Shown: positions 54,149 to 63,265 of the stretch, piece after piece
How positions within the stretch are numbered: the first letter of the stretch is position 1
How the letters are laid out: each line of letters starts with the position of its first letter
DNA from: Synechococcus sp. CCY 0621
Lineage (GTDB): Bacteria; Cyanobacteriota; Cyanobacteriia; PCC-6307; Cyanobiaceae
Length of the DNA stretch: 64,000 nt
Assembly (NCBI RefSeq): GCF_019038465.1
Contig: NZ_JAFKRH010000031.1
Coordinates: forward strand, 186,001-250,000
Direction: 5' to 3'
Made by a program: the position numbers and the translations under genes
Notes under the pieces: generated by a model
Databases searched by the model: none
What the model was told of the DNA's origin: nothing
What the model saw: only the letters and a program-made list of their open reading frames with translations

Positions 54149-54543
54149 GCCTGCCCCTGGCCGACTGGTTTGAGCGCCTCGGCGGTGTGGATCCGGCACC
54201 GTTCTTCGTGCTCTCGCTCCTGCCCTACCTGGCCTTTCTGTGGTGGGCGCAGAAGGTGCGGGCGTTTCCGCGCCTGGCCTTACGCGGCTTCCAGCTGACG
54301 CTGCTGTTCGTGGCGGTCACGATCGTCGCTGCCGTGGTGGCCCAGCAGGCCTTCGGCCGTCAGCTGGCGGACGTGGATCCCCTCCACGGTGGCGCCGAAG
54401 CCTTCCTGACCCTCAGCAACCTGGTGGTGCTGCTGGGATTTCGTCCCCGGCAGGAGCCACCACTCGCAGGTGAACAAGTCTTAAGGGGGCGGGGCGCAGC
54501 TCCCGCTGACCCGGAAGATGGGGCGTCAGCAAGTGCATCATGA
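54145..54543 (+). CDS. DUF3593 family membrane protein
   Basis: A 132-residue membrane protein, start GTG at 54145. Family-typical segments are PFFVLSLLPYLAFLWWAQK and VDPLHGGAEAFLTLSNLVVL. The hydrophilic C-terminal 35 residues are variable. It is coupled by 4-bp overlaps to DUF2499 before and psaK after, which hints at a role near the photosynthetic membrane, though none is established. Confidence 0.82.
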   Translation: MSLPLADWFERLGGVDPAPFFVLSLLPYLAFLWWAQKVRAFPRLALRGFQLTLLFVAVTIVAAVVAQQAFGRQLADVDPLHGGAEAFLTLSNLVVLLGFRPRQEPPLAGEQVLRGRGAAPADPEDGASASAS

Positions 54544-54797
54544 TCGCTCCCCTCCTGGCCATGGCTCCCGCGTCGATCAGCTGGTCTCCCAAGGTGGCCC
54601 TGGTCATGATCGTGTGCAACGTCATCGCCATCGCCATCGGCAAGGCCACCATCCAGCAGCAGAACGTGGGTCTGCAGCTTCCCAACAATTCCTTCTTCGG
54701 CGGTTTCAGCCACGGCGCCATGCTCGGCACCACCAGCCTGGGACACATCCTCGGCATGGGCGCGATCTTGGGTCTGGCCTCCCGCGGCGTCCTCTGA
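54540..54797 (+). CDS. psaK: Photosystem I subunit PsaK
   Basis: An 85-residue thylakoid protein with two membrane helices (VALVMIVCNVIAIAIG and GHILGMGAILGLASRGVL) joined by the conserved GKATIQQQNVGLQLPNNSFF loop. PsaK sits at the edge of PSI and takes part in energy transfer from antennas. Length is normal. Its ATG overlaps the DUF3593 stop by 4 bp. Confidence 0.95.
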   Translation: MIAPLLAMAPASISWSPKVALVMIVCNVIAIAIGKATIQQQNVGLQLPNNSFFGGFSHGAMLGTTSLGHILGMGAILGLASRGVL

Positions 54798-54818
54798 GGT
54801 TCCGGCGCCGGCTGGACT

Positions 54819-56048
54819 TCAGCGCCAGCCGAGCAGGTACGGCATGGCCCTGAGGCCGTAGCGCTCGAAGCGATAGCCGAACAGCAGGGCCGAGAGATCC
54901 TCCGCCCTGCAACCGTCCAGCCCCCGCAGCACCTGGTCGAGACGGCCATCGGCCTTCGCTTCGTGCAGGCCCAGCCAGGTGCGTCGCGCCAGCCGGCCGC
55001 TGAGTGACCAGCGCCAGCCCAGGGCTCGCCTCAGTTGGGGCGCATAGTCCTGCAGCGCCTGCTGTGCCGAGGTTGAAGCACCTGAGGCCGCCAGGGCCTC
55101 TTGCAGCAAGGGAGCCAACACGGCGCTGCTGGTGAGGGCGTGACGGATGCCTTCACCGCCCAGCAGGTTGGCGGTGCTGACCGCATCGCCCAGGCCCACC
55201 AACCGGCCCCGTTGATGGGGTTCGCGGCGGCGGATGGTGCTGCGCACCAGACCGCCATGGCGGTCCAGGACCTTGAAGACCTCGCCAGGCAACAGCCGCC
55301 GGCCCAGCTCCGTGATCAGCCGCCCCAGGGGAGGCTGCTGGCGCTGGGGATCCACCAGCCGGCACACCCCGAGCTTCAGCACGCCCGGCTGCATCGGAAA
55401 GATCCAGCCATAGCCCTGTGGCACCCAGTCGCTGCCGAGGCAGAAACTGAGCCGATCAGCCCAGCGTTCCCAGCAGGTAAGGGAAACCTGCAACAGCCAT
55501 TCCAGGCCGGCGGCCCGCACCAGCCCATCCCGCGGGCGCTGGGCCGGTGGCGGATCCCCCAGCAGGGCCCGGGCCTGGCCGCTGGCATCCACGGTCCAGT
55601 CGCTGCTGACGCGCAGCAGGGTGCCATCGGCGCGGCGCAGCAGGGTCACCATCCGCTCGCCCTCCTGGTGGCTGCAGCAGGCCTGGAGTCCCAGAGCAAC
55701 CCGACCGCCCCAGCGCAGGCACTGGTCGGCCTGCCAGCGGCGTAGAGCGCCGAAATCGAGCACCACTCCGAGGGGCTGGGGGGAGGCCCAGGAGCGGGTG
55801 GCGCTGCCAGGACCGATCAGCTGCCACTGCCGCCAGCGGCTGCCCACCACCTCCGCCGGCAGGCCGAAGACCTGCATGGACGCGATCGGCAGGGCGGCGC
55901 TGCTGAAGGCGGAGCGGTTCAGGTCGGTGAGGCGGTCGACCAGGATGACATCGACGCCCTGAAAGGCAAGACGCCGGGCCAGATCTCCGCCGGCCGGACC
56001 GGCCCCCACCACCAGCACCTGGCAGTGGAGGGAGGACTCAGACGGCAA
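54819..56048 (-). CDS. FAD-dependent oxidoreductase, geranylgeranyl-reductase/lycopene-cyclase-like
   Basis: About 400 residues. The FAD-binding start [20 protein letters not shown] and the later [20 protein letters not shown] motif place it in the flavoprotein group of geranylgeranyl reductases and lycopene cyclases. The start is uncertain: TTG at 56048 or a GTG at 56018 just before the FAD motif. It overlaps dxs by 11 bp, and dxs makes isoprenoid precursors, so an isoprenoid, pigment or quinone substrate is plausible. It is not the canonical ChlP sequence as far as I can tell. Confidence 0.8.
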   Translation of the reverse strand: MPSESSLHCQVLVVGAGPAGGDLARRLAFQGVDVILVDRLTDLNRSAFSSAALPIASMQVFGLPAEVVGSRWRQWQLIGPGSATRSWASPQPLGVVLDFGALRRWQADQCLRWGGRVALGLQACCSHQEGERMVTLLRRADGTLLRVSSDWTVDASGQARALLGDPPPAQRPRDGLVRAAGLEWLLQVSLTCWERWADRLSFCLGSDWVPQGYGWIFPMQPGVLKLGVCRLVDPQRQQPPLGRLITELGRRLLPGEVFKVLDRHGGLVRSTIRRREPHQRGRLVGLGDAVSTANLLGGEGIRHALTSSAVLAPLLQEALAASGASTSAQQALQDYAPQLRRALGWRWSLSGRLARRTWLGLHEAKADGRLDQVLRGLDGCRAEDLSALLFGYRFERYGLRAMPYLLGWR

Positions 56049-57957
56049 GGGCGGTGGGGACGGTGGCGCGGAACACAGGGCCGAAACGCTCGTAGATGCG
56101 ATCGGCCATCTGGGCAGGGGTCAGGCCCAGGCTTTCCTTGCTCTGGTCAGGGCTGGCGTGGTCCACCAGGACGTCAGGGATGCCGATGCGCAGCACCGGC
56201 ACGGGCAGGTCGTGGTCGTTGAGGGATTCCACCACCGCCGCCCCGAAGCCACCGGGCAGGGCGCCTTCCTCCATCGTCACGACCCGGCCGATGCGCCGCG
56301 CCAGGGGCAGGATCAGGGCCTCGTCAAGGGGCCGCAGGAAACGGGCGTTCACGACGGCGGCCCGGAGGCCCTTCTCCTGGAGCAGACCGGCGGTGGCCAT
56401 GGCAGGGGCCACCATGGCGCCGTAAGCCACGATCAACACATCGTCGCCGTCGGTGAGCAGCTCACCGCGGCCGATCTCCAGGGGCTGCCAGCCCTCGTCC
56501 ATCAGCGGCACCCCTTCGCCTTCGCCCCGGGGGATGCGGATGGCGCAGGGGCCGTCATGGGCGATCGAGGTGACCAGCATGCGTTGCAGTTCGGCCTCGT
56601 CCTTCGGAGCCATCACCGTGAAGTTGGGGACGGCCCGCAGATAGCTGATGTCGTACTGGCCCTGGTGGGTGGGACCATCAGCGCCGACGATGCCGGCCCG
56701 ATCGAGAACGAAGGTGACAGGCAGCTTCTGGATGCCGACGTCATGGATGAGCTGGTCGTAGGCCCGCTGCAGGAAGGTGCTGTAGATCGCCACCACCGGC
56801 CGCAGACCTTCGCAGGCCATGCCCGCCGCCATCGTGACGGCGTGCTGCTCGGCGATGCCCACATCGAAATACTGCCCGGGGAGCGCTTTCTCCAGCAGAT
56901 CCAGCCCGGTGCCGGTGGCCATGGCGGCGGTGATGCCGACCACCCTGGGATCCTGTTCGCAGATCTTGATGAGGGTCTGGCCGAAGACCTTGCTCCAGCT
57001 GGGCGGTTTGGGCTTGCTGGACGGGTAGGCCTTACCGGTGGCCAGATCGAAGGCGGACTGGGCGTGGTACCCCACCTGATCGGCTTCGGCGTAGGGGTAG
57101 CCCTTGCCTTTGGTGGTGGCCACATGCACCAGCACCGGACCATCGCAGCGGTGCGCCGCCTGGAAGGTGCGCACCATCTCGGGGATGTCGTGGCCGTCGA
57201 TCGGTCCGACGTAGGTGAAGCCCAGCTCTTCGAACACGGCCCCCACCTTGGGAACCGCGAGCCGTTTCATGCTCTCTTTGAGTGTCTTGAGCTCGGTGGG
57301 CAGTTCCCCGTGCAGGAAGGGGAGGTGCTTCACCGCCTCCTCGGCGCTGCCGGAGAGAAACTGCACCGGCTTGCTGAGCCGCATGCGGTTGAGGTGGGTG
57401 GAGAGGGCCCCAACCGGCGCTGAGATCGACATGTCGTTGTCGTTCAGCACCACCAGCAGCTTGGTGTGCGGCAGGTGGCCCGCATGGTTGATGGCCTCCA
57501 GGGCCATGCCGCCGGTGAGGGCACCATCGCCGATCACGGCGACACATTTGAAATCTTCACCGCGGCTGTCACGGGCCAGGGCCATGCCCAGGGCGGCCGA
57601 GATGCTGGTGGAGGCGTGGCCGGCACCGAAGTGGTCGAAGCGGCTCTCGCTGCGCTTCAGATAGCCCGCCACGCCGCCCTTCTGGCGCAGGGTATGGAAA
57701 TCCTTGTAGCGGCCCGTGACCAGCTTGTGGGGATAGGCCTGGTGGCCCACGTCCCACACCACCCGGTCGTGGTCGAGGTCGAGGGTCTGGTACAGGGCGA
57801 GGGTGAGTTCGACGACCCCGAGCCCCGGACCCAGGTGCCCACCACTGGTGGCCACCACCTCCAGGTGCTTCTCGCGGATCTGGCGGGCCATGGCCTCGAG
57901 TTCTGCCGTGCTCAGGCCGTGCAGCTGATTCGGATGGCTCAGCTCGCTCAGATGCAT
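56038..57957 (-). CDS. dxs: 1-Deoxy-D-xylulose-5-phosphate synthase
   Basis: The first enzyme of the MEP isoprenoid pathway, 639 residues. The thiamine diphosphate site is in [19 protein letters not shown] and [15 protein letters not shown]; the transketolase pyrimidine domain has [20 protein letters not shown], and [19 protein letters not shown] follows. The start is ATG at 57957 ([16 protein letters not shown]). Confidence 0.97.
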   Translation of the reverse strand: MHLSELSHPNQLHGLSTAELEAMARQIREKHLEVVATSGGHLGPGLGVVELTLALYQTLDLDHDRVVWDVGHQAYPHKLVTGRYKDFHTLRQKGGVAGYLKRSESRFDHFGAGHASTSISAALGMALARDSRGEDFKCVAVIGDGALTGGMALEAINHAGHLPHTKLLVVLNDNDMSISAPVGALSTHLNRMRLSKPVQFLSGSAEEAVKHLPFLHGELPTELKTLKESMKRLAVPKVGAVFEELGFTYVGPIDGHDIPEMVRTFQAAHRCDGPVLVHVATTKGKGYPYAEADQVGYHAQSAFDLATGKAYPSSKPKPPSWSKVFGQTLIKICEQDPRVVGITAAMATGTGLDLLEKALPGQYFDVGIAEQHAVTMAAGMACEGLRPVVAIYSTFLQRAYDQLIHDVGIQKLPVTFVLDRAGIVGADGPTHQGQYDISYLRAVPNFTVMAPKDEAELQRMLVTSIAHDGPCAIRIPRGEGEGVPLMDEGWQPLEIGRGELLTDGDDVLIVAYGAMVAPAMATAGLLQEKGLRAAVVNARFLRPLDEALILPLARRIGRVVTMEEGALPGGFGAAVVESLNDHDLPVPVLRIGIPDVLVDHASPDQSKESLGLTPAQMADRIYERFGPVFRATVPTALAV

Positions 57958-58053
57958 GCCCTTCCTTGCTTCCAGGTGGCCAATCTACGGGGTTCGCTCC
58001 AACCCACGGCGGCGAACGCCACCGTTCCAGGGTCGGGTTGCGACACTGGGGCC

Positions 58054-59667
58054 ATGACTTTGGCCGCCCACGACGACGCCTTTCCCGAGGCAACCGCTTA
58101 CCTGCAGCGGATCCTGCGGGCCCGGGTGTACGACGTGGCGATCGAATCCCCCCTCGATCCCGCCCCCAACCTCTCCCGCCGGCTTCTCAACCAGGTGCTG
58201 CTGAAAAGGGAGGATCTCCAGCCCGTGTTCAGCTTCAAGCTGCGCGGCGCCTACAACAAGATGGTCGGCCTGGAGCGGGCCGAGCTCGACCGGGGGGTGA
58301 TCGCCGCCAGTGCCGGCAACCACGCCCAGGGGGTGGCCCTGGCGGCCCAGCGGCTGGGCTGCACCGCGGTGATCGTGATGCCCGTCACCACTCCGGAGAT
58401 GAAGGTGCGTTCGGTGGCGGCCCGCGGCGCCGAAGTCGTGCTGCATGGCGACACCTACGACGAGGCCTGCGAGGAAGCCCACCGCCTGCAGCGGCTGCGC
58501 GGACTCACCTTCATCCATCCCTTCGATGACCCGGATGTGATCGCCGGCCAGGGCACGATCGGTCTGGAGATCCTGCGCCAGTGCTCCGATCCCCCCGATG
58601 CCATCTACGTGGCGGTGGGCGGTGGCGGGCTGATCGCCGGCATCGGCGCCTACGTCAAGAGCCTCTGGCCCCAGGTGGAGGTGGTGGGCGTCGAGCCGAG
58701 CGATGCCGATGCCATGACCCGTTCGTTGGCAGCGGGGCGGCGGGTCCGGCTCGACCAGGTGGGCCTGTTCGCCGACGGCGTGGCCGTGCGACAGGTGGGT
58801 GAGCACACCTTTGCCCTGGCCCAGCGCTGCGTCGATCGCATGGTCACAGTGGACACCGATGAGATCTGCGCCGCCATCAAGGACGTCTTCGAGGACACCC
58901 GCTCGATCCTGGAGCCGGCGGGCGCCCTCTCGGTGGCTGGCATGAAGAAGGACGTGGCCCAGCGTCAGCTGCGGGACCGGACCCTGGTGGCGGTGGCCTG
59001 CGGCGCCAACATGAACTTCGACCGTCTGGCCTTCGTGGCGGAACGGGCCGAGCTGGGCGAGGAGCGCGAAGCCCTGCTGGCGGTGGAGATCCCGGAGCAA
59101 CCCGGCAGCCTGGCGCGCTTCTGCGCTGTCCTCGGCCAGCGCAGCCTCACCGAGTTCAGCTACCGCCTGGCCGACCCCCAGCTGGCCCACATCTTCGTGG
59201 GGGTCCAGATCAGCGGCCACCAGGACACCCGCCAGCTGATGGAGGCCCTGGAGGCCCACGGGTTTCCTTGCCTCGACCTGAGCGGCGACGAGCTGGCCAA
59301 GCTGCACCTCTGCCACATGGTGGGGGGACGGCTGCCGGCCAGCGCCGGGGCGGCCCTGAACCAGGGAGAAGAGCGGCTCTACCGCTTCGTGTTCCCGGAA
59401 CGGCCCGGGGCCCTGATGGCGTTCGTGAACGCCCTGCACCCCAACTGGAACATCAGCATCTTTCACTACCGCAACCACGGCGCCGACGTCGGGCGCATCG
59501 TGGTGGGGGTGCAGGTGCCGCCCTCGGAGCTGGAGGACTGGCAGGCCTTCCTCGCCGATCTCCCGTACCAGCACTGGGAGGAGACCCACAACCCGGCCTA
59601 CCGGCTGTTCCTGGGGGAAGTGGGCTACAGCCTTCTGCCACGCCCTGCCGCCCTTCCCCATGGCTGA
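58054..59667 (+). CDS. ilvA: Threonine ammonia-lyase, biosynthetic
   Basis: Makes 2-oxobutanoate for isoleucine synthesis. The PLP lysine is in FSFKLRGAYNKMVGLE, with SAGNHAQGVALAAQ and VAVGGGGLIAGIGAYVK. Two ACT-like regulatory domains fill the C-terminal 200 residues (IPEQPGSLARFCAVLGQ; FPERPGALMAFVNALHP), as in isoleucine-inhibited enzymes. 537 residues from ATG 58054; the frame remains open upstream into dxs but that part is antisense. Overlaps scpB by 8 bp. Confidence 0.96.
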   Translation: MTLAAHDDAFPEATAYLQRILRARVYDVAIESPLDPAPNLSRRLLNQVLLKREDLQPVFSFKLRGAYNKMVGLERAELDRGVIAASAGNHAQGVALAAQRLGCTAVIVMPVTTPEMKVRSVAARGAEVVLHGDTYDEACEEAHRLQRLRGLTFIHPFDDPDVIAGQGTIGLEILRQCSDPPDAIYVAVGGGGLIAGIGAYVKSLWPQVEVVGVEPSDADAMTRSLAAGRRVRLDQVGLFADGVAVRQVGEHTFALAQRCVDRMVTVDTDEICAAIKDVFEDTRSILEPAGALSVAGMKKDVAQRQLRDRTLVAVACGANMNFDRLAFVAERAELGEEREALLAVEIPEQPGSLARFCAVLGQRSLTEFSYRLADPQLAHIFVGVQISGHQDTRQLMEALEAHGFPCLDLSGDELAKLHLCHMVGGRLPASAGAALNQGEERLYRFVFPERPGALMAFVNALHPNWNISIFHYRNHGADVGRIVVGVQVPPSELEDWQAFLADLPYQHWEETHNPAYRLFLGEVGYSLLPRPAALPHG

Positions 59668-60226
59668 TCCCGAACCCTTCTGCGGCCTGTCCCTGCCAGC
59701 CCGGCTGGAGGCCATCCTTTATCTCAAGGGGCGGCCGCTGGAGCTGGGGGAACTGGCCACCATCGCCGGCATCGAGCGGGACGCGGCCGAGCTGGCCCTG
59801 ATCACCCTGATGGCCGACTACGCCCACCGGGACACGGCCCTGGAGATTCATCAGGAGGGACAGCGCTACGCGCTGCAGCTGCGGGCGGGCCTGGGGGATC
59901 TGGTGCAGAACCTGCTGCCGGTGGATCTCTCCATCGCCGCCCTGCGCACCCTGGCCACCATCGCCCTCAAAAAGCGTCTGCTGCAGTCGGAGCTGGTGGA
60001 GCTGCGCGGCTCCGGGGCCTACGAGCACATCAAGGAACTGCTGGCCCAGGACTTCATCGAGCGCCGACGCCAGAGCGACGGCCGCTCCTACTGGCTCAGC
60101 CTGAGTGAGAAGTTCCATCGCACCTTCTCCCTGAAGGCCGACGACCTGGCGGCCCTGGGGTCGCGCCTGGCGGCCGCCGAGACAGACGCGAGCCCGCCGA
60201 CGCCCGAGGATGAACTGGATCCATAG
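59660..60226 (+). CDS. scpB: Segregation and condensation protein B
   Basis: A 188-residue winged-helix partner of the SMC-ScpA condensin. Family pieces are LEAILYLKGRPLELGELATI, DLSIAALRTLATIALKKRL and LRGSGAYEHIKELLAQDFI. The C-terminal 20 residues are acidic. It overlaps ilvA by 8 bp. scpA is not in the window. Confidence 0.92.
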   Translation: MADPEPFCGLSLPARLEAILYLKGRPLELGELATIAGIERDAAELALITLMADYAHRDTALEIHQEGQRYALQLRAGLGDLVQNLLPVDLSIAALRTLATIALKKRLLQSELVELRGSGAYEHIKELLAQDFIERRRQSDGRSYWLSLSEKFHRTFSLKADDLAALGSRLAAAETDASPPTPEDELDP

Positions 60227-60265
60227 AGTTGGCTGGCGGTTGCAGCCCACCCCTCGACCCTTTCC

Positions 60266-60556
60266 ATGAACATCTTCGTCTTTCTGCTCCAGGTGCTGGC
60301 CCAGACCCTCAGCATCTACCTCCTGGTGCTGCTGGTCCGGGTGCTGCTGAGCTGGTTCCCCAACCTCGACTGGAGCAACCCCGTGCTCTCCAGCGTCAGC
60401 GCCATCACCGACCCCTACCTGAACGCCTTCCGCGGCCTGATTCCACCGCTTGGCGGCATCGACCTGTCGGCGCTGGTGGCCTTCATCGCCCTGCAGCTGG
60501 CCCAGAGCCTGTTGGGGGCCTCGATCGCCACCCTCTCGGGCGGCCTCCCCTACTGA
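60266..60556 (+). CDS. YGGT (YlmG/Ycf19-like) membrane protein
   Basis: A 96-residue protein with two hydrophobic segments and the YGGT-family centre VRVLLSWFPNLDWSNPVL and ITDPYLNAFRGLIPPLGGID. Cyanobacterial and plastid relatives affect nucleoid distribution or thylakoid protein assembly. It starts 39 bp after scpB and overlaps the next, convergent gene by 7 bp. Confidence 0.88.
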   Translation: MNIFVFLLQVLAQTLSIYLLVLLVRVLLSWFPNLDWSNPVLSSVSAITDPYLNAFRGLIPPLGGIDLSALVAFIALQLAQSLLGASIATLSGGLPY

Positions 60557-61068
60557 GCGGACGGGTCTTCGGAGGCGCCCAGGGCCTCTTCCAGCGGCAG
60601 GAGTTCATCGTCCGCCCCGGCCCGGGTGCGCACCGGCGCGCTGAAGCCCCTCGCCTTGACGCTGCGGGTGCCGAGGGGGCCGGGCGTGCCAGCAGGCACG
60701 GCCAGGCGCAGGGCAAAGCTCGAGCTGCCGGGCGGCACGTCGCCGATCGAACCCACCCGGGTGCGGTTCGGCAGCACCGGTTCACCGCTGGCATCGAGGA
60801 TCAGGCCGAACACATCGGTGTCCATCACGGGCTTGGCTCCGGGGTTCACCACCACACCCCGCAGGGCCCAGCAGCTGGCCCCACTGGGGCGGGCCAGCTC
60901 CGGCTGAGTGCCCAGGTCGTCGGCGGGACAGGGCTCTACCACCACCTCTGACACCTTCAGATCGGTGGCGGCCGCCAGGGCGGGGGCGCCCAGCAGCATC
61001 AGCAGTCCCAGGAGCAGACCTGCCAGCCGTCGGGCCAGGGTGGTCCGGGCGAATCCTCGCTGCTTCAC
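60550..61068 (-). CDS. Exported hypothetical protein
   Basis: A 172-residue protein starting at GTG 61068 with a good signal peptide (RRLAGLLLGLLMLLGAPALA then AATDLK). The mature part is a beta-rich domain with two cysteines (EPCPADDL and ASCWALRGVVVNPGAKPV) that could form a disulfide, resembling FxLYD-like immunoglobulin-type domains in pattern only. I do not recognise the family. It is coupled to the MazG-like gene by a 4-bp overlap. Confidence 0.7.
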   Translation of the reverse strand: MKQRGFARTTLARRLAGLLLGLLMLLGAPALAAATDLKVSEVVVEPCPADDLGTQPELARPSGASCWALRGVVVNPGAKPVMDTDVFGLILDASGEPVLPNRTRVGSIGDVPPGSSSFALRLAVPAGTPGPLGTRSVKARGFSAPVRTRAGADDELLPLEEALGASEDPSAQ

Positions 61069-61394
61069 CGCCGATCGCCGCTGCCTCCGATCACGTTACG
61101 GTCCGCGCGGCTGGCCAGCTTGGCCAGGTTGGCGCCGGCCACCTCGTCGAGATCCAGCCCCAGTTCCGTGGCCAGCTGGGCCACGTACCAGAGCACGTCG
61201 CCCAGCTCCAGCCGCAGGTCGTCGCGGACCTCGGGGCCGAAGTCGCCGCCCCGATCCCGCAGCACCTTCTTGACCTTGTCGGCCACTTCGCCGGCCTCGC
61301 CGCACAATCCCAGCGTGGGGTAAAGAATGTTGGCGCCCACATCCGGGTAGCGCGCCGTCTCACGGGAGCGTCGCTGGTAGTCCTGAAAGTCCAT
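61065..61394 (-). CDS. MazG-like nucleotide pyrophosphohydrolase
   Basis: A 109-residue all-alpha NTP pyrophosphohydrolase. The metal-binding pattern GLCGEAGEVADKVKKVLRDR with RLELGDVLWYVAQLATELG (ExxE ... ExxD) is clear. The likely job is cleaning non-canonical nucleotides. ATG at 61394 is used; the longer frame to 61454 would reach the pyk start codon. It is divergent from pyk with 59 bp between. Confidence 0.88.
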   Translation of the reverse strand: MDFQDYQRRSRETARYPDVGANILYPTLGLCGEAGEVADKVKKVLRDRGGDFGPEVRDDLRLELGDVLWYVAQLATELGLDLDEVAGANLAKLASRADRNVIGGSGDRR

Positions 61395-61453
61395 TTCAAG
61401 CTCGCTCCGGGCAAGTCCGGATGGTAGTTTCCGCCCTTGTACAAGGTCGTCCA

Positions 61454-63238
61454 ATGGCCCCTCACGATCTCATGCGTCGCACAAAGATCGTGGCCACGAT
61501 CGGTCCGGCCACCGAGTCGCCCGAGGTGCTGCGGCAGCTGATCGCCGCCGGGGCCACCACCTTCCGTCTCAACTTCTCCCACGGCGATCACAGCGACCAC
61601 GCCGATCGGATCGCCACCATCCGCCAGGTGGCCCACGAACTGGGCGTGCACATCGGCATCCTTCAGGATCTCCAGGGCCCCAAGATCCGTCTGGGACGCT
61701 TCCAGGCCGGTCCGATCACCCTGGCCAAGGGGGACCCCTTCGCGCTCACCTCCCGCGCCGTCAACTGCGACAACACGATCGCCACGGTGACCTACGAGCG
61801 CCTGGCGGATGAGGTGACCAACGGCAGCCGGATCCTGCTCGATGACGGCCGGGTGGAGATGGTGGTGGTGGAGGTCGACGGCCCCGAACAGACCCTGAAG
61901 TGCAGGGTCACCGTGGGTGGCGTGCTCTCCAACAACAAGGGGGTCAACTTCCCCGACGTGCAGCTGTCGATCCGGGCCCTGACCCCCAAGGACCGCCGCG
62001 ACCTCAGCTTCGGGCTGCAGCAGGGGGTCGACTGGGTGGCCCTCAGCTTCGTGCGCAACCCCTCCGACATGCTGGAGATCCGCGAGCTGATCCGCAGCCA
62101 GGGCCACAACACCCCGGTGGTGGCCAAGATCGAGAAGTTCGAGGCCATCGATGCCATCGACGCCATCCTGCCCCTCTGCGACGGGGTGATGGTGGCCCGC
62201 GGGGACCTCGGGGTGGAGATGCCCGCCGAGGAGGTGCCGCTGCTGCAGAAGGAGCTGATCCGCAAGGCCAACAGCCTCGGCATTCCGATCATCACGGCCA
62301 CCCAGATGCTGGATTCGATGGCCTCCTGCCCGCGGCCCACCCGGGCCGAGGTGAGCGATGTGGCCAACGCCATCCTCGACGGCACCGATGCGGTGATGCT
62401 CTCCAACGAGACCGCCGTGGGCGACTATCCCGTGGAGGCCGTGGCCACCATGGATCAGATCGCCCGCCGTATCGAGCGCGACTACCCCCAGCGGGTGCTG
62501 GACAGCCACATGGCCACCACCATCCCCAACGCCATCTGTCAGGCGGTCAGCAGCATCGCCCGCCAGCTCAACGCCGCCGCGATCCTGCCCCTCACCAAGA
62601 CCGGCTCCACGGCCCGCAGCGTCAGCAAGTTTCGCCCCAGCACGCCCATCCTGGCGATCACCTCCGACGTCACCGTGGCCCGCCAGCTGCAGCTGGTGTG
62701 GGGGGTCAACCCGCTGCTGATCCACGATGAGCCGAGCAGCAGCCGCACCTTCAGCGTGGCCATGGCCGCTGCCAAGGAGCTGGGTCTGCTGAGCGCCGGC
62801 GATCTGGTGGTTCAGACCGCCGGCACCCTGGAGGGGGTGAGCGGCTCCACCGATCTGGTCAAGGTGGGCATCGTCTCGGCCGTGATGGGCCGCGGAGTCG
62901 GCATCGGCAGCGGCACGATCAGCGGCAAGGTGCGCCTGGCCAGCACTCCTGAGGAGGCGGCCCGTCTTGAGCCCGGTGAGATCCTGGTGGTGCGCGAAAC
63001 GAGCGCCGCCTATCTGGAGGCGATTCGCAAGGCCCGGGGGGTGATCGCCGAGGAGGAGGGTCGCCAGAGCCATGCGGCCGTGATCGGCGAGCGGCTGGGC
63101 GTGCCCGTGATCGTGGGCGTGGCCAATGCCACCCTCGAACTGCGCATGGGGGAGGTGGTCACCCTGGACGTTCAGGATGGGGTGGTGCACCGGGGTGCCC
63201 AGAGCACCCACCCCTCCGCGGTGCCGTCGTTCCTCTAG
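61454..63238 (+). CDS. pyk: Pyruvate kinase with C-terminal PEP-utilizer-like domain
   Basis: The last step of glycolysis, 594 residues. The catalytic domain opens RRTKIVATIGPATESPEVLR and has DGVMVARGDLGVEMPAEEV with AKIEKFEAIDAIDAILPLC. After the ordinary end at about 475, an extra domain of about 110 residues follows (SGKVRLASTPEEAARLEPGE, EEEGRQSHAAVIGERLGVPV), similar to the phosphohistidine domain of PEP synthase with its TSH-like centre changed to QSH. This extended form is usual in cyanobacteria and bacilli. Start ATG 61454; an in-frame ATG at 61472 is also possible. Confidence 0.95.
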   Translation: MAPHDLMRRTKIVATIGPATESPEVLRQLIAAGATTFRLNFSHGDHSDHADRIATIRQVAHELGVHIGILQDLQGPKIRLGRFQAGPITLAKGDPFALTSRAVNCDNTIATVTYERLADEVTNGSRILLDDGRVEMVVVEVDGPEQTLKCRVTVGGVLSNNKGVNFPDVQLSIRALTPKDRRDLSFGLQQGVDWVALSFVRNPSDMLEIRELIRSQGHNTPVVAKIEKFEAIDAIDAILPLCDGVMVARGDLGVEMPAEEVPLLQKELIRKANSLGIPIITATQMLDSMASCPRPTRAEVSDVANAILDGTDAVMLSNETAVGDYPVEAVATMDQIARRIERDYPQRVLDSHMATTIPNAICQAVSSIARQLNAAAILPLTKTGSTARSVSKFRPSTPILAITSDVTVARQLQLVWGVNPLLIHDEPSSSRTFSVAMAAAKELGLLSAGDLVVQTAGTLEGVSGSTDLVKVGIVSAVMGRGVGIGSGTISGKVRLASTPEEAARLEPGEILVVRETSAAYLEAIRKARGVIAEEEGRQSHAAVIGERLGVPVIVGVANATLELRMGEVVTLDVQDGVVHRGAQSTHPSAVPSFL

Positions 63239-63265
63239 AACCGAAGCCCCTCCGGCTGCTCCGCC

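Noticed and set aside
57466-58053. Upstream extension of ilvA
   Set aside because: It runs antisense through dxs; the family N-terminus begins shortly after the ATG at 58054.
61091-63211. Minus-strand open frame of 706 codons opposite pyk
   Set aside because: Shadow of an unambiguous pyruvate kinase gene.
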